DNA of 64,000 bases, taken from the NCBI GenBank assembly GCA_002500505.1, contig DLRM01000039.1, positions 533-64,532 on the forward strand. Reading direction: 5' to 3'. A program made the translations under genes and the position numbers. Under the pieces are notes generated by a model. The model had not been told where the DNA came from. It saw nothing but the letters and a program-made list of their open reading frames with translations, and did not search any database. This document shows, in pieces, positions 1-8,218 of this stretch. The stretch comes from Planctomycetes bacterium UBA7888 (GTDB lineage Bacteria; Planctomycetota; UBA1135). The first letter of the stretch is position 1; each line of letters opens with the position of its first letter.

Positions 1-513
1 GCATCCATTCATTATGTTGGATTGCAGGGACAATATCTCCAACAAGTTTCTCATGCGTGGCTTGGCGAAGCCATGGGTTATGCTATGTCCTTTGAGTTGC
101 TTGGCCGAAATGAAGTGGTCTGTGTTGGCTTGAAGCCCGAGGGCCCCTATGCGTGGGGGAACTCAGACGACGATAAAGTAAAGAGAGAGGTGCGCCTTGG
201 ATTTAGAGATTTCCTTAAGGAATCTGCTTTAAAAAATACTCAACCACTCGATTCCATTTTTACTCGAGACCTTTGGGAGCTGAAAGATCAGGAAATCGCA
301 AAGGGTTGGCTCTTTTGGGAGTGGATGGTAGAGACCTATGGTCTGAAAGGTGAGATGTGGCTTCGAGAACTTGGCGAACTTGGAAAAGAATCGTCTTTTG
401 ACTTTATCCCTGAATTGCGAAAAGTAACAGAAGAGATGTTCTCAAACGGCCGACCTGGAAACATCTTTAAAGAATTGGAAGATGCTTGGCGGGTTTCCCT
501 GAAGGAGTCTTAG
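1..513 (+). CDS. C-terminal part of an uncharacterised protein, possibly peptidase-like
   Basis: The reading frame is open to the left edge, so only the last 170 or so residues are present. The stretch starting HAWLGEAMGYAMS resembles the helix in gluzincin-type metallopeptidases that carries the third zinc ligand (W-L-x-E-A/G), as in the large protein at 27832-31434 of this window. The upstream HExxH helix would lie outside the window, so this family guess cannot be confirmed. The rest is helical and charged, with no recognisable domain. Its stop codon overlaps the end of the convergent M61 peptidase gene by 4 bases. Confidence 0.7.
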   Translation, partial: ASIHYVGLQGQYLQQVSHAWLGEAMGYAMSFELLGRNEVVCVGLKPEGPYAWGNSDDDKVKREVRLGFRDFLKESALKNTQPLDSIFTRDLWELKDQEIAKGWLFWEWMVETYGLKGEMWLRELGELGKESSFDFIPELRKVTEEMFSNGRPGNIFKELEDAWRVSLKES

Positions 514-2312
514 AAAATCCCTTTAGGGATTCCGTCCAGAATCCCGTCCAAGATGGCGGCTTCACTGGACGAAGCGTTTTGGTTTCGGTCCAGTTTAAAG
601 AGAACTTGACTTCGTTCGCCCACCGTGTGGTTGATGGTCATGTTCGTTCCCTCCCGGAGGACTCCAATTTCCATTACTTCTCCAGGGGAGAGCGTAAAAA
701 CAAGATTGCGGAGTGCTTCCAAGTCGGTGCAAGCCGACCCGGCTAGGCTAAGAATTTGATCGCCGGGACGAAGGCCGCTCTCCCAAGCAGGAGAGTTCTC
801 CTTTACTTGGGCAAGCAAAGCAGAAGACGCACTAAAGCCAAGGTAGGGGTCACCTGGTTCCCCAAAGATGGCGCGAACTCCAGCGCTCTTCATGGAATCC
901 GCCCAAGGCAATCCTAAGACTCCACGTACATGGGCTTCAAAGAAAGGACGGCAGTCCCAGCCCGTGACTGCGCGTATGGCTCGGGATAAATCGCCTGGTT
1001 GATACCCTTCGCTGGGGTAATCCACCCAGTGATGAAAGAAGCGGACGACATCATCCAGCGATCGGCGATTTTGGGTGTGCTTGCGGATTTCTACGTCCAA
1101 CAGAAGGCCCAATGATTGCCCTTGATCGTAATAAGAAATGTGAGCGCCGGGGGTGGGGTCCCAAGTTGTCCAAGAACTTCTCTCAGGGGAGACAATGCCA
1201 TAACCAGAACTGTTGTATTGAGCCAAGAAGTTCCGTTCCTGGGCACGGAGAAACCACCCGTCTTTCCTTAATCCAGAGCGGTGCAGGATGACATCAGTGT
1301 AATAAGAAGTGACGCCTTCAAGCCACCAGAGGTCTTTGGTGCGAACATCCTGCGAATAATCAAAAGGTCCAAGCTGTTTGGGTCGGATGCGCTTTACATT
1401 CCAGAGGTGAAAAAATTCGTGAGCGGAGACGCTTTCCAATCCGGAAACATTTCCAGCCTTTGCGTTGCGGTGGTTATAGGCAATTGTTGTGGAATTAAGG
1501 TGTTCCAATCCGTAGTAGCCGCCTATGTCGCTGAATAGGTAGAGAAAGACATAGCGTTCGAACGGGTAATCTCCCACTAAATCCCACGAGGCTTCACAGA
1601 TAGCCTTGACCTTGGAGGTCCATTCCGCGCGTCCAAATTGAGCCTCGCTTGGGCTTTTCCCAAAGAGAACGATTTCAAAAGGCGTGCCATGACTTTCGAA
1701 ATGGAGGAATTCCAAGTCACCCAAGGCAATGGGGCAGTCCACAAAAACGTCATAGTTAGGGGAACGATAAAGGTTGTCCTCTCCTGCGACGGGACGATGA
1801 CCTGACGAGAAGCTCCAGTCTTCCGGCAGATTGACCTTGAGAAGGTGAGGAAGCAGAAGGGAATCTTCGGTGTAGAGGAACGCCGAAGGGCTGTGAAGGT
1901 GGACTGCAGGTGGGGCACTCTTCTCAGATTCGTCTTTGACCTTCAAATCATAAGACACCACTAAGGAGGAGGCATCTTTGCACTCCACACGCCAAGTCCG
2001 GGGGTCCAGTTCGACGAGTTCTCGTTCCCTGCCATCCTGATCCAGGGCAGTCAAACTGAGAATAGAGCGCTCGTAATTGGCATAACGATAGGCGCCAGGT
2101 TTCCAAAGGGGCAGCCTGAGGGTGATGCTTTCGCGGTCAAAAAGAGGAGCCAATTCCATTTCCATGTTCACGACGTCCCCAGCCGGATCAGGAGTCATCG
2201 TCCACATGACTTCATGAAGGTCGAAGCGGCTTTGGCTGGAGAGGCTATTCGAGAGAAATAAGCCTGTGAGCACTAAGGACAGGATGGCGGAGCGGGACCG
2301 AGAAAGTGGCAT
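510..2312 (-). CDS. Exported M61-family peptidase with C-terminal PDZ domain
   Basis: A 600-residue protein that begins with a signal peptide (basic N-terminus, hydrophobic core at about residues 9-25). Residues 298-302 are HEFFH, followed by the LWNVKRIRP motif that is diagnostic of glycyl aminopeptidase family M61. The glutamate in WWLEG near residue 332 is the expected third zinc ligand. A PDZ domain covers roughly residues 485-565 (LARVKENSPAWESGLRPGD region is visible as QVKENSPAWESGLRPGDQI). The N-terminal part (30-240) matches the beta-rich M61 N domain. M61 enzymes remove N-terminal Gly or Ala and act outside the cytoplasm here. Transcribed alone, divergent from pyrC. High confidence in the family; the substrate is unknown. 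Confidence 0.92.
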   Translation of the reverse strand: MPLSRSRSAILSLVLTGLFLSNSLSSQSRFDLHEVMWTMTPDPAGDVVNMEMELAPLFDRESITLRLPLWKPGAYRYANYERSILSLTALDQDGRERELVELDPRTWRVECKDASSLVVSYDLKVKDESEKSAPPAVHLHSPSAFLYTEDSLLLPHLLKVNLPEDWSFSSGHRPVAGEDNLYRSPNYDVFVDCPIALGDLEFLHFESHGTPFEIVLFGKSPSEAQFGRAEWTSKVKAICEASWDLVGDYPFERYVFLYLFSDIGGYYGLEHLNSTTIAYNHRNAKAGNVSGLESVSAHEFFHLWNVKRIRPKQLGPFDYSQDVRTKDLWWLEGVTSYYTDVILHRSGLRKDGWFLRAQERNFLAQYNSSGYGIVSPERSSWTTWDPTPGAHISYYDQGQSLGLLLDVEIRKHTQNRRSLDDVVRFFHHWVDYPSEGYQPGDLSRAIRAVTGWDCRPFFEAHVRGVLGLPWADSMKSAGVRAIFGEPGDPYLGFSASSALLAQVKENSPAWESGLRPGDQILSLAGSACTDLEALRNLVFTLSPGEVMEIGVLREGTNMTINHTVGERSQVLFKLDRNQNASSSEAAILDGILDGIPKGIF

Positions 2313-2354
2313 GGGTTTTCGTGATGGGGGCGCAGGGATAGGCTGAGCGCAGTT

Positions 2355-2360
2355 TAGCTT
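2355..2360 (+). promoter_or_regulatory. Possible leaderless -10 element of pyrC
   Basis: TAGCTT lies 6 nt before the pyrC ATG at 2367, so transcription would begin at about the start codon. There is no convincing -35. It is listed because the same TANNNT spacing recurs at many gene starts in the window; on its own it is weak. Confidence 0.3.
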
Positions 2361-2366
2361 CCTCCA

Positions 2367-3707
2367 ATGACCCCTCTAGCCCAGCCCAGACTCTTTCGGA
2401 ATGGCCGTCTTTTTGACGGGAAGTGTTTTTTAGATAATTGCGATTTGCGCAGTGACGCCAATGGTCTCATTGCGGAAATGGGGCAAGATCTGTCACGCCA
2501 AAGTGGCGAACAGATTTTGGATTTGGAGGGGCGTTTGCTTCTCCCCGGCCTTGTGGATTGCCATGTCCACTTCCGAGAGCCTGGCTTGGTGCGCAAAGAA
2601 GGCTATCTCACGGGTTCGACCGGAGCTCTTCACGGTGGCGTCACAACTGTTTTGGAAATCCAAAATAATCCGCCTTTGATGGAGAATGCGGACCTCCTCA
2701 AAGAGAAAATGAAAAATCTTTGTGGCGTTTCTCGCATTGATTTTGCGCCTTACGGTTCATTGACTTTGAATTCAATGGACAACCTCGACGGCATGCTGGG
2801 CTTAGTGCCCGCTGTAAAGTGTTTTCTTGGTGGAAGCACGGGGTCAGGAGGTGTCCCAAACTTGGATGTCATGCGACAACTCTTCTCTGCAGCTAAAAAG
2901 GCTGGCCATAAAGTTGTGGCTCATTGCGAAGATGATGCCTTGATGCGGAAAGCCCTTGAGGAAGCCACGCCAGAAACTGCAGAGCGCCATGACTTGATGC
3001 GGTCGCGGGAAGCTGAAACGAAAAGTATTCGGGATGCAATTTCAGTTGCAGAAGAAACGGGTGTTCAGCTCCATGTCTTTCATATTTCTACCGGAGAAGG
3101 TGCGAAGTGTGTTGTTGAAGCCGCTGAACGCGGGTTGCCCATTACGGGCACGACAGGGCCTCATTATTTACTAGTCGAGGCCGAAGAGGCCGCCCAAGCT
3201 TCGCAGAACCGTTTTAAAGTGAATCCTTCGATAAAGTATGCCGAAGACAGGGAAACTCTCATTTCCATTTTGGAAAAAAGTTTGTTGCAGGGAGTTGGAA
3301 CCGATCATGCTCCTCATCCGTTGGAAGATAAGGACCGACCTTACCGCAAATCACCCTCTGGTTTTCCCTGCATTGACCTTCTTCTTCCTCTCATGTTTGC
3401 CGTGCACGACCGCTTTGGACTCTCCCTCGAACGGGCGCTTGCGTCAGTTACAAGGGATCCAGCCCTAGAATTTTGTCTAGCGCAAAAGGGACGGCTTGCG
3501 GTGGGCGCAGATGCCGATTTTGTCATTTGTGACCCGCAAAAGAAAACAACTGTGGATGAGACATCCTTGCCTTCCAAGTCCAAATGGAGTCCTTACAACG
3601 GTTGGGAGTTGCGCGCTTTCCCTGAACAGGTTTACTTGCGTGGCCAGTTGGTCTTTGAGGGAGGGGAGCCCATTGGCGACCCATGTGGACGCCCTCTCTT
3701 CCTGTGA
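2367..3707 (+). CDS. pyrC: Dihydroorotase
   Basis: Dihydroorotase (446 residues) cyclises N-carbamoyl-aspartate to dihydroorotate in de novo pyrimidine synthesis. All metal ligands of the amidohydrolase fold are visible: the HxH pair in DCHVHFREPG, a lysine in AVKCFLGG that is the likely carboxylated lysine, histidines in VAHCEDD and LHVFHIS, and the aspartate in GTDHAPH. Length and motif order fit the multifunctional-complex type (class I) dihydroorotases. The start is the ATG at 2367; TAGCTT lies 6 nt upstream. The 3' end overlaps the following DUF58 gene by 25 bases. No carbamoyltransferase gene is adjacent. Confidence 0.93.
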   Translation: MTPLAQPRLFRNGRLFDGKCFLDNCDLRSDANGLIAEMGQDLSRQSGEQILDLEGRLLLPGLVDCHVHFREPGLVRKEGYLTGSTGALHGGVTTVLEIQNNPPLMENADLLKEKMKNLCGVSRIDFAPYGSLTLNSMDNLDGMLGLVPAVKCFLGGSTGSGGVPNLDVMRQLFSAAKKAGHKVVAHCEDDALMRKALEEATPETAERHDLMRSREAETKSIRDAISVAEETGVQLHVFHISTGEGAKCVVEAAERGLPITGTTGPHYLLVEAEEAAQASQNRFKVNPSIKYAEDRETLISILEKSLLQGVGTDHAPHPLEDKDRPYRKSPSGFPCIDLLLPLMFAVHDRFGLSLERALASVTRDPALEFCLAQKGRLAVGADADFVICDPQKKTTVDETSLPSKSKWSPYNGWELRAFPEQVYLRGQLVFEGGEPIGDPCGRPLFL

Positions 3708-4501
3708 GCTCATCTCTTTTCCCCTCTGATTTCCTGGCCGCACTTTCCACTTGGAGCCAGGGCTGCGCCCGAGCTGGATGGGGTCAAGGCGCATCTTGCG
3801 ACCCCGGGCGTGAACGCTTGGGTTTCGAGCGCCGCCCGTGGCAAATTCATGAAGGTTCCAAGTCGATTGATTGGCGAGCCAGCGCGCGACGCGGCGAACT
3901 ATTGGTCCGACAACGAGAACGTGAAGTCGGCGGTGAATTGCAATTGGTTTTGGACCGAAGTGCCAGCGTGCAACCAGGCCCAACTCGTCGTGATGCCGAC
4001 CAAAGACGAATCGCCTTGATTTGGGGTTGGTTGCATCTTGAAGCCGGTGGTCGTTTGCGCTTATTGACCGAGACTTTTGACGGGAAATTTTCAGGTCGTG
4101 GGGATTGCCTGACTTTACTTCAAGCTCTGACGGCACTTCCCGAGCCATCCGGAACTGGAATTCCGCATTGCACTCCTGCCCAACAAACGTTGTTTTTGAC
4201 TGACCCTTGGGTTCGTTTCCTCAATCCATTGCCACCTCAGACCTCGGTCTTGGCATTGGTGCTCCAACAAGAAGATCGTCCTCCCCATGGTGGTCTTCGG
4301 CTTCGGGATGTGGAGTCTGGTGATCAATTGGAAGTTCAGTTCACTCCGGAGCGCTATCGGAAAGCCTGGGAGGATTATTTGGAGCAGAAAAGAGTGGAAC
4401 TCCGGAATAAGGGAGTTCAATTCATGGAATATAGACTCCCCGCTTCTGAAGCTACTGCGTTGACTCTGCTCAAGGAATTAAAGGAGTCTGGCCTTGTTTG
4501 A
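3683..4501 (+). CDS. DUF58 domain protein (von Willebrand A-like)
   Basis: A 272-residue soluble protein. The conserved DUF58 core is visible as SKSIDWRASARRGELLVRQ followed by LVLDRSASV, a D-x-S-x-S metal-site-like motif of a VWA-like fold. DUF58 proteins are usually encoded with a MoxR AAA+ ATPase and Bat-type VWA membrane proteins and are thought to assist envelope assembly or stress resistance. Here the next gene is a BatA-like membrane protein, but no MoxR gene lies nearby. It overlaps pyrC by 25 bases and the next gene by 8. The exact start is uncertain because the first 50 residues are poorly conserved in character. Confidence 0.8.
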   Translation: MWTPSLPVSSSLFPSDFLAALSTWSQGCARAGWGQGASCDPGRERLGFERRPWQIHEGSKSIDWRASARRGELLVRQREREVGGELQLVLDRSASVQPGPTRRDADQRRIALIWGWLHLEAGGRLRLLTETFDGKFSGRGDCLTLLQALTALPEPSGTGIPHCTPAQQTLFLTDPWVRFLNPLPPQTSVLALVLQQEDRPPHGGLRLRDVESGDQLEVQFTPERYRKAWEDYLEQKRVELRNKGVQFMEYRLPASEATALTLLKELKESGLV

Positions 4502-5663
4502 AAATCCTCTGGCTTTAGGACTGCTACCCCTTCTGCTTCTTTGGGCGCGTTGGGCCTCTGTTTCGAAACCCATGCCCTGGTTGGTTGGAGGGCTTGAACC
4601 CTTTTTGGATTTAGCTGGTGCGAGTCCAAAGGCCCCTTTAAGACCCCTATCTTTCTGGATTGCTCTCCTTGGTCTGATTTGCGGAATCGTGGCTCTTGCT
4701 CAACCCCTTCGCGAGACCCGGACTCCTGTTCTGATATGGGACGCTTCCTTTTCCCATAGTGGAGGTGGGACACCTGACCACATTGGCGCTCGACCCCTTT
4801 CTGATGCTGGACATGCCATGGATTGGAAACGGTATTCCGTTGGTCGTATCGAAGAAGCTAGTGGGGCCCCGGAACTACTCAGAGCCATTCGGGCACTCAA
4901 GGGTCGTCAAGCTGCGGTTCTCACAGACTTGCCCAAGCCGACGGGTTTGCCTCCATGGGTAGACTGGTTTGCCACGCCTCCCATCGAGAGGAACGTGGCC
5001 ATCCTCAATATGCTTCCTCATCCCGATGGCGGTTGGGAACTGCATTGGCGCGCATGGGGCGATTATGAAGAGGTTGCCCTTTATGAAGGGAAAACATTAG
5101 CGCAAAAGCTGGCGGGCGCTCAGGGCATCCTATGGCTTGAGCAAGCCCATTCCGGTCAAACTTGGAGTTTGCGGACTTTGGAAGGAACATCATTTGTGGA
5201 TCAACCGCTTTGGGATGATGTTTGGGAAACCAAGCTTCCCAGTTTTCAAATCCCAAGTGGAGCGCACCCAGCTTGGGAGGCGGCTTTTCATGCTTTAGTC
5301 CCACGAGCTCACGTTGAGCGAGGCCACTCGGCAACAGGCCGGCTGAGAAATGAAATCATTCAAGTTGCTTTTTCCAAGTCTCCCCTAGAAGAGGAGAGCG
5401 GGAAACTTGTTTTTGCCGAAGATATCTTTAGCAAATTGCCAGAGTTAGAAGCTCTTGCCCTTCTGAATAAAAAGGTCTACGAAAACCGTTCTTTCCTTCC
5501 GCCGGCACGACCTTTGGGAGAGTGTGGACCGACCCCTTTGCCAACCGACTGGAGTTCCGAACTATGGGGGAGTCCCTTGCGAGAAACTTGGGGGCGATTG
5601 CTCGCCGGCATGGGCCTGAGCCTTTACCTCCTGTCCCTCTTATTGAAAAAGTTTAAGGCATAA
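4494..5663 (+). CDS. BatA-like membrane protein with N- and C-terminal TM segments
   Basis: 389 residues with a TTG start at 4494 that overlaps the DUF58 stop. The N-terminus (FENPLALGLLPLLLLWARW) and a second hydrophobic segment at about 53-70 match the double-transmembrane BatA/aerotolerance N-terminal domain. A periplasmic region of about 280 residues follows, then a final TM helix near residues 368-385. The DUF58 plus BatA-like order is typical of MoxR/Bat loci. No metal-site motif was found in the middle region, so this is not a complete VWA Bat protein. The function is inferred only from context. Confidence 0.7.
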   Translation: MFENPLALGLLPLLLLWARWASVSKPMPWLVGGLEPFLDLAGASPKAPLRPLSFWIALLGLICGIVALAQPLRETRTPVLIWDASFSHSGGGTPDHIGARPLSDAGHAMDWKRYSVGRIEEASGAPELLRAIRALKGRQAAVLTDLPKPTGLPPWVDWFATPPIERNVAILNMLPHPDGGWELHWRAWGDYEEVALYEGKTLAQKLAGAQGILWLEQAHSGQTWSLRTLEGTSFVDQPLWDDVWETKLPSFQIPSGAHPAWEAAFHALVPRAHVERGHSATGRLRNEIIQVAFSKSPLEEESGKLVFAEDIFSKLPELEALALLNKKVYENRSFLPPARPLGECGPTPLPTDWSSELWGSPLRETWGRLLAGMGLSLYLLSLLLKKFKA

Positions 5664-7650
5664 GGCCCGCACGGGATTCGCTCGGGTTGCGGCCAAAAAG
5701 GACAAGAACCGCAATCATGCATAAGCCACCCATTCCGAGAGAAAGAAGGGGAGGGATGCCAAAGAAAGAGGCAGGAACATAACCCACCAGAAGCGCAAGG
5801 GCTGCGCACACTAGGGCGTAGGGAGCCTGGGTGCGTACATGCTCAATATGCTCACAACGAGAAGCTGTTGAAGAAAGAATCGTTGTGTCCGAGATGGGCG
5901 AACAGTGGTCGCCGAAGATAGAGCCTTCTAGCACTGCGCCGACACAAAGCACCAACATTCCATGGCTTCCCATTTCGGTCATGTCGCCCATTCGATGCGC
6001 CAGCACGACAACATTTGGTTGAAGAATTGCCATGGTGGTCCAAGAAGAACCGGTTGCAAAGGCCACAAAGCAGGAAGTCAAAAAGAGAATAATAGGGAGC
6101 CAGGAAGGGTTCGTAAGTTGAGTAGAAATGGAAACCAAATAACCTGCTGTGTCCAAGCGAGTGCAAACTTCGCCGATGCACCATGCAAGAATCAGAATGG
6201 CAATTGCCGAACGAGCAACAGAGATACTTCCAATAATAGTCGTTTTAAAGACCTCGCTGACTCCAAGTTGCTTGCGAGTCAAGGAAAGAAAGGCCGCCAT
6301 TCCCCATGCGGCCGCAGAGCCCAGAAAAATGGCTTTGGTGCTATCTGATTGGCTCAAAACCTCGCGGAGCCAAGGGAAGATCCCTGTTTTCTTGAGCTCG
6401 ATGGCTTTTTCCACGGGGATGTTCGCTGCCCCCAAGGTATAGATTGCGTAGCCCGTCACCATGACAAGAGTCAAGATGGGTATAAGGCCATTCTCCCAGC
6501 GGGGTAAAGTCCAGGGGGCTCGTTCAATGTGGCCCCATTCGCCACCGGTGGCTTCTAGGCGTTTATCCATACCCAAACGCGCCCGTGATTCTGATCGGAG
6601 CATGGGACCGAAATCACGGCGCAAGAAGATGGTGAGGCCAACCATTGCCAGCGCTAATAGGCAATAGAAACGGTAGGGGATTGTTTCCAAGAAAATGGAA
6701 TAACCCTGGGCTTCACTCATGCCAATAGTGGGAAGTTGAGGCGCAAAGGTGCTAATTTGGAAAGCCACCCATGTACTTAGGACTGCCACGCCTGCAATGG
6801 GAGCCGCCGTACTGTCCACAATGTAAGCGAGTTTGGCGCGACTGACATTCATTCGGTCAAACAAGGGTCCGCATGCATTGCCGACCACCATCGTGTTGGC
6901 ATAGTCATCAAAGAAAATTCCAAATCCAAGGAAGTAGGCCATGGATTGAACGCTTTGGGAAGAGCGCGCCCACCGCATCATGGCTTGCACCATGCCTTCA
7001 ATGGCACCCATTCGTGTGAGGAGGGCGACGGTGCCAGAAAGAAGAAGGGTGAAGCCTAATATGTAAGCATGAAAAGGGTCGAAAAGGATATCTTGAAACA
7101 GGATGTCCCAGAACAAAATGCCGAAGGCGTTCGTGAAGGCTTCCGACTCGGGAACAAGCAAAATGGCGCCAGCAAGGGCACCCACAAGTAGGGAGAGCCA
7201 AGTGTTTCGAAGCATGAACGCTAAAAGAATTGCCAATAAAGGTGGCAATAGGGAGGACTTTACGCCATAGGTCACTTCTGCGAGAGGCTCATCATTTTCA
7301 TTTGAAATGATGAGTCGCGAATCGGATTCAGAGATATGGATATAGAGAACCCTTGTAGGGCCAGATTCTCGGCCCGGAACCACCGCCCGAATGGTTTGAA
7401 GGTCAGGAGTGAGGAGGCCGTTGTTAAAGGCGCCAAGGCTGCTTGCTACGGCATCAGCATGTTCTTGAGAAAATTGGAAATCTGGGTTCTCTACTTTGAG
7501 GATAATTGGACCAGGAGGACCTTTCTCAAAAGCATTCACCATAGCTTGCCGCAAAGCTAATCCTTGTTGGGCAGTAGAATCCGGCCGCAATAGGAGCAGG
7601 GGGAGGCATAGAAGGGCAAAAACGCCGGCAAAGAGGAGACGCGAACGCAT
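5653..7650 (-). CDS. NhaC-type Na+/H+ antiporter with N-terminal extracytoplasmic domain
   Basis: A 665-residue membrane protein. From about residue 130 it is an NhaC/ion-transporter-family antiporter with roughly 12 TM segments; FFDDYANTMVVGNACGP, IVDSTAAPIAGVAVLSTW and GDHCSPISDTTILSS are hallmark stretches of this family. The first 25 residues form a signal-like segment, followed by about 105 residues predicted to lie outside the cytoplasm before the first antiporter helix. That extension is unusual. The family exchanges sodium, or sometimes organic ions, for protons. Its 3' end overlaps the convergent BatA-like gene by 11 bases. TAAGAT lies 10 nt before the start codon on the minus strand. 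Confidence 0.88.
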   Translation of the reverse strand: MRSRLLFAGVFALLCLPLLLLRPDSTAQQGLALRQAMVNAFEKGPPGPIILKVENPDFQFSQEHADAVASSLGAFNNGLLTPDLQTIRAVVPGRESGPTRVLYIHISESDSRLIISNENDEPLAEVTYGVKSSLLPPLLAILLAFMLRNTWLSLLVGALAGAILLVPESEAFTNAFGILFWDILFQDILFDPFHAYILGFTLLLSGTVALLTRMGAIEGMVQAMMRWARSSQSVQSMAYFLGFGIFFDDYANTMVVGNACGPLFDRMNVSRAKLAYIVDSTAAPIAGVAVLSTWVAFQISTFAPQLPTIGMSEAQGYSIFLETIPYRFYCLLALAMVGLTIFLRRDFGPMLRSESRARLGMDKRLEATGGEWGHIERAPWTLPRWENGLIPILTLVMVTGYAIYTLGAANIPVEKAIELKKTGIFPWLREVLSQSDSTKAIFLGSAAAWGMAAFLSLTRKQLGVSEVFKTTIIGSISVARSAIAILILAWCIGEVCTRLDTAGYLVSISTQLTNPSWLPIILFLTSCFVAFATGSSWTTMAILQPNVVVLAHRMGDMTEMGSHGMLVLCVGAVLEGSIFGDHCSPISDTTILSSTASRCEHIEHVRTQAPYALVCAALALLVGYVPASFFGIPPLLSLGMGGLCMIAVLVLFGRNPSESRAGLMP

Positions 7651-7713
7651 GTGGGCTCACATCTTAGGCATTCGGTTCACCCGGGCCGCAGCGTTAATCT
7701 GGCGAGACATCGG

Positions 7714-8214
7714 ATGGAACCCCTCCTTCTTCTTCTTGTTTGCATTCTCCTCCTTGGTTCCATGGGGACTGCGTGGTGGCAGTGGAGCCGCTCTCGTCGT
7801 TTCGAGGAGCGATTGGATGAGTTTTCCGCACTCACCTTGGTCCCCGACCGTCTTCAGGCTCTTTCCAGGTCCTTGGAAGATTTGGATCCACCCCAATTAC
7901 GTGCAGAGCTAGACGCACTTCGCCGTGCTCTAGAGCGGATTGAAGATTTGGCAGCGGTTCCCCCAGGTGCGACTTCGAAGGTTGCGGGGGTTGAGCGAAG
8001 CCGCCAAGTGCGTGCCCTGGTTGGCCGCTATCTACGCGATGACGGCTGTCGCTCCGTCAACATCCTTGACCCCGAAGAAGAGTTGGAAGGCGATGAACTT
8101 GAGGTTCGAGTCGAGTGTCTTCGTGATGGCCTTCGTGTCTTGGGCACTGTCAAGGTAAGTGGCAATAATGTGGAGTCCACTGACCTGGATTCTTCCTACA
8201 CGATGTTCCCCTGA
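7714..8214 (+). CDS. Small single-TM protein with coiled coil, unknown function
   Basis: 166 residues from the ATG at 7714. A longer reading with a start at 7651 would only add a basic stretch of low coding character. Residues 1-20 form a hydrophobic anchor (EPLLLLLVCILLLGSMGTA). Residues 28-75 are heptad-like and charged, consistent with a coiled coil. The C-terminal 60 residues look like a small alpha/beta domain (GRYLRDDGCRSVNILDPEEE). I do not recognise a family. The gene ends 4 bases before asnS and may be co-transcribed with it. Confidence 0.6.
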   Translation: MEPLLLLLVCILLLGSMGTAWWQWSRSRRFEERLDEFSALTLVPDRLQALSRSLEDLDPPQLRAELDALRRALERIEDLAAVPPGATSKVAGVERSRQVRALVGRYLRDDGCRSVNILDPEEELEGDELEVRVECLRDGLRVLGTVKVSGNNVESTDLDSSYTMFP

Positions 8215-8218
8215 AAAT

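Noticed and set aside
3477..4148. Long open frame on the minus strand across pyrC and the DUF58 gene
   Set aside because: It is antisense to two genes with clear family motifs, and its product is basic and low in recognisable structure.
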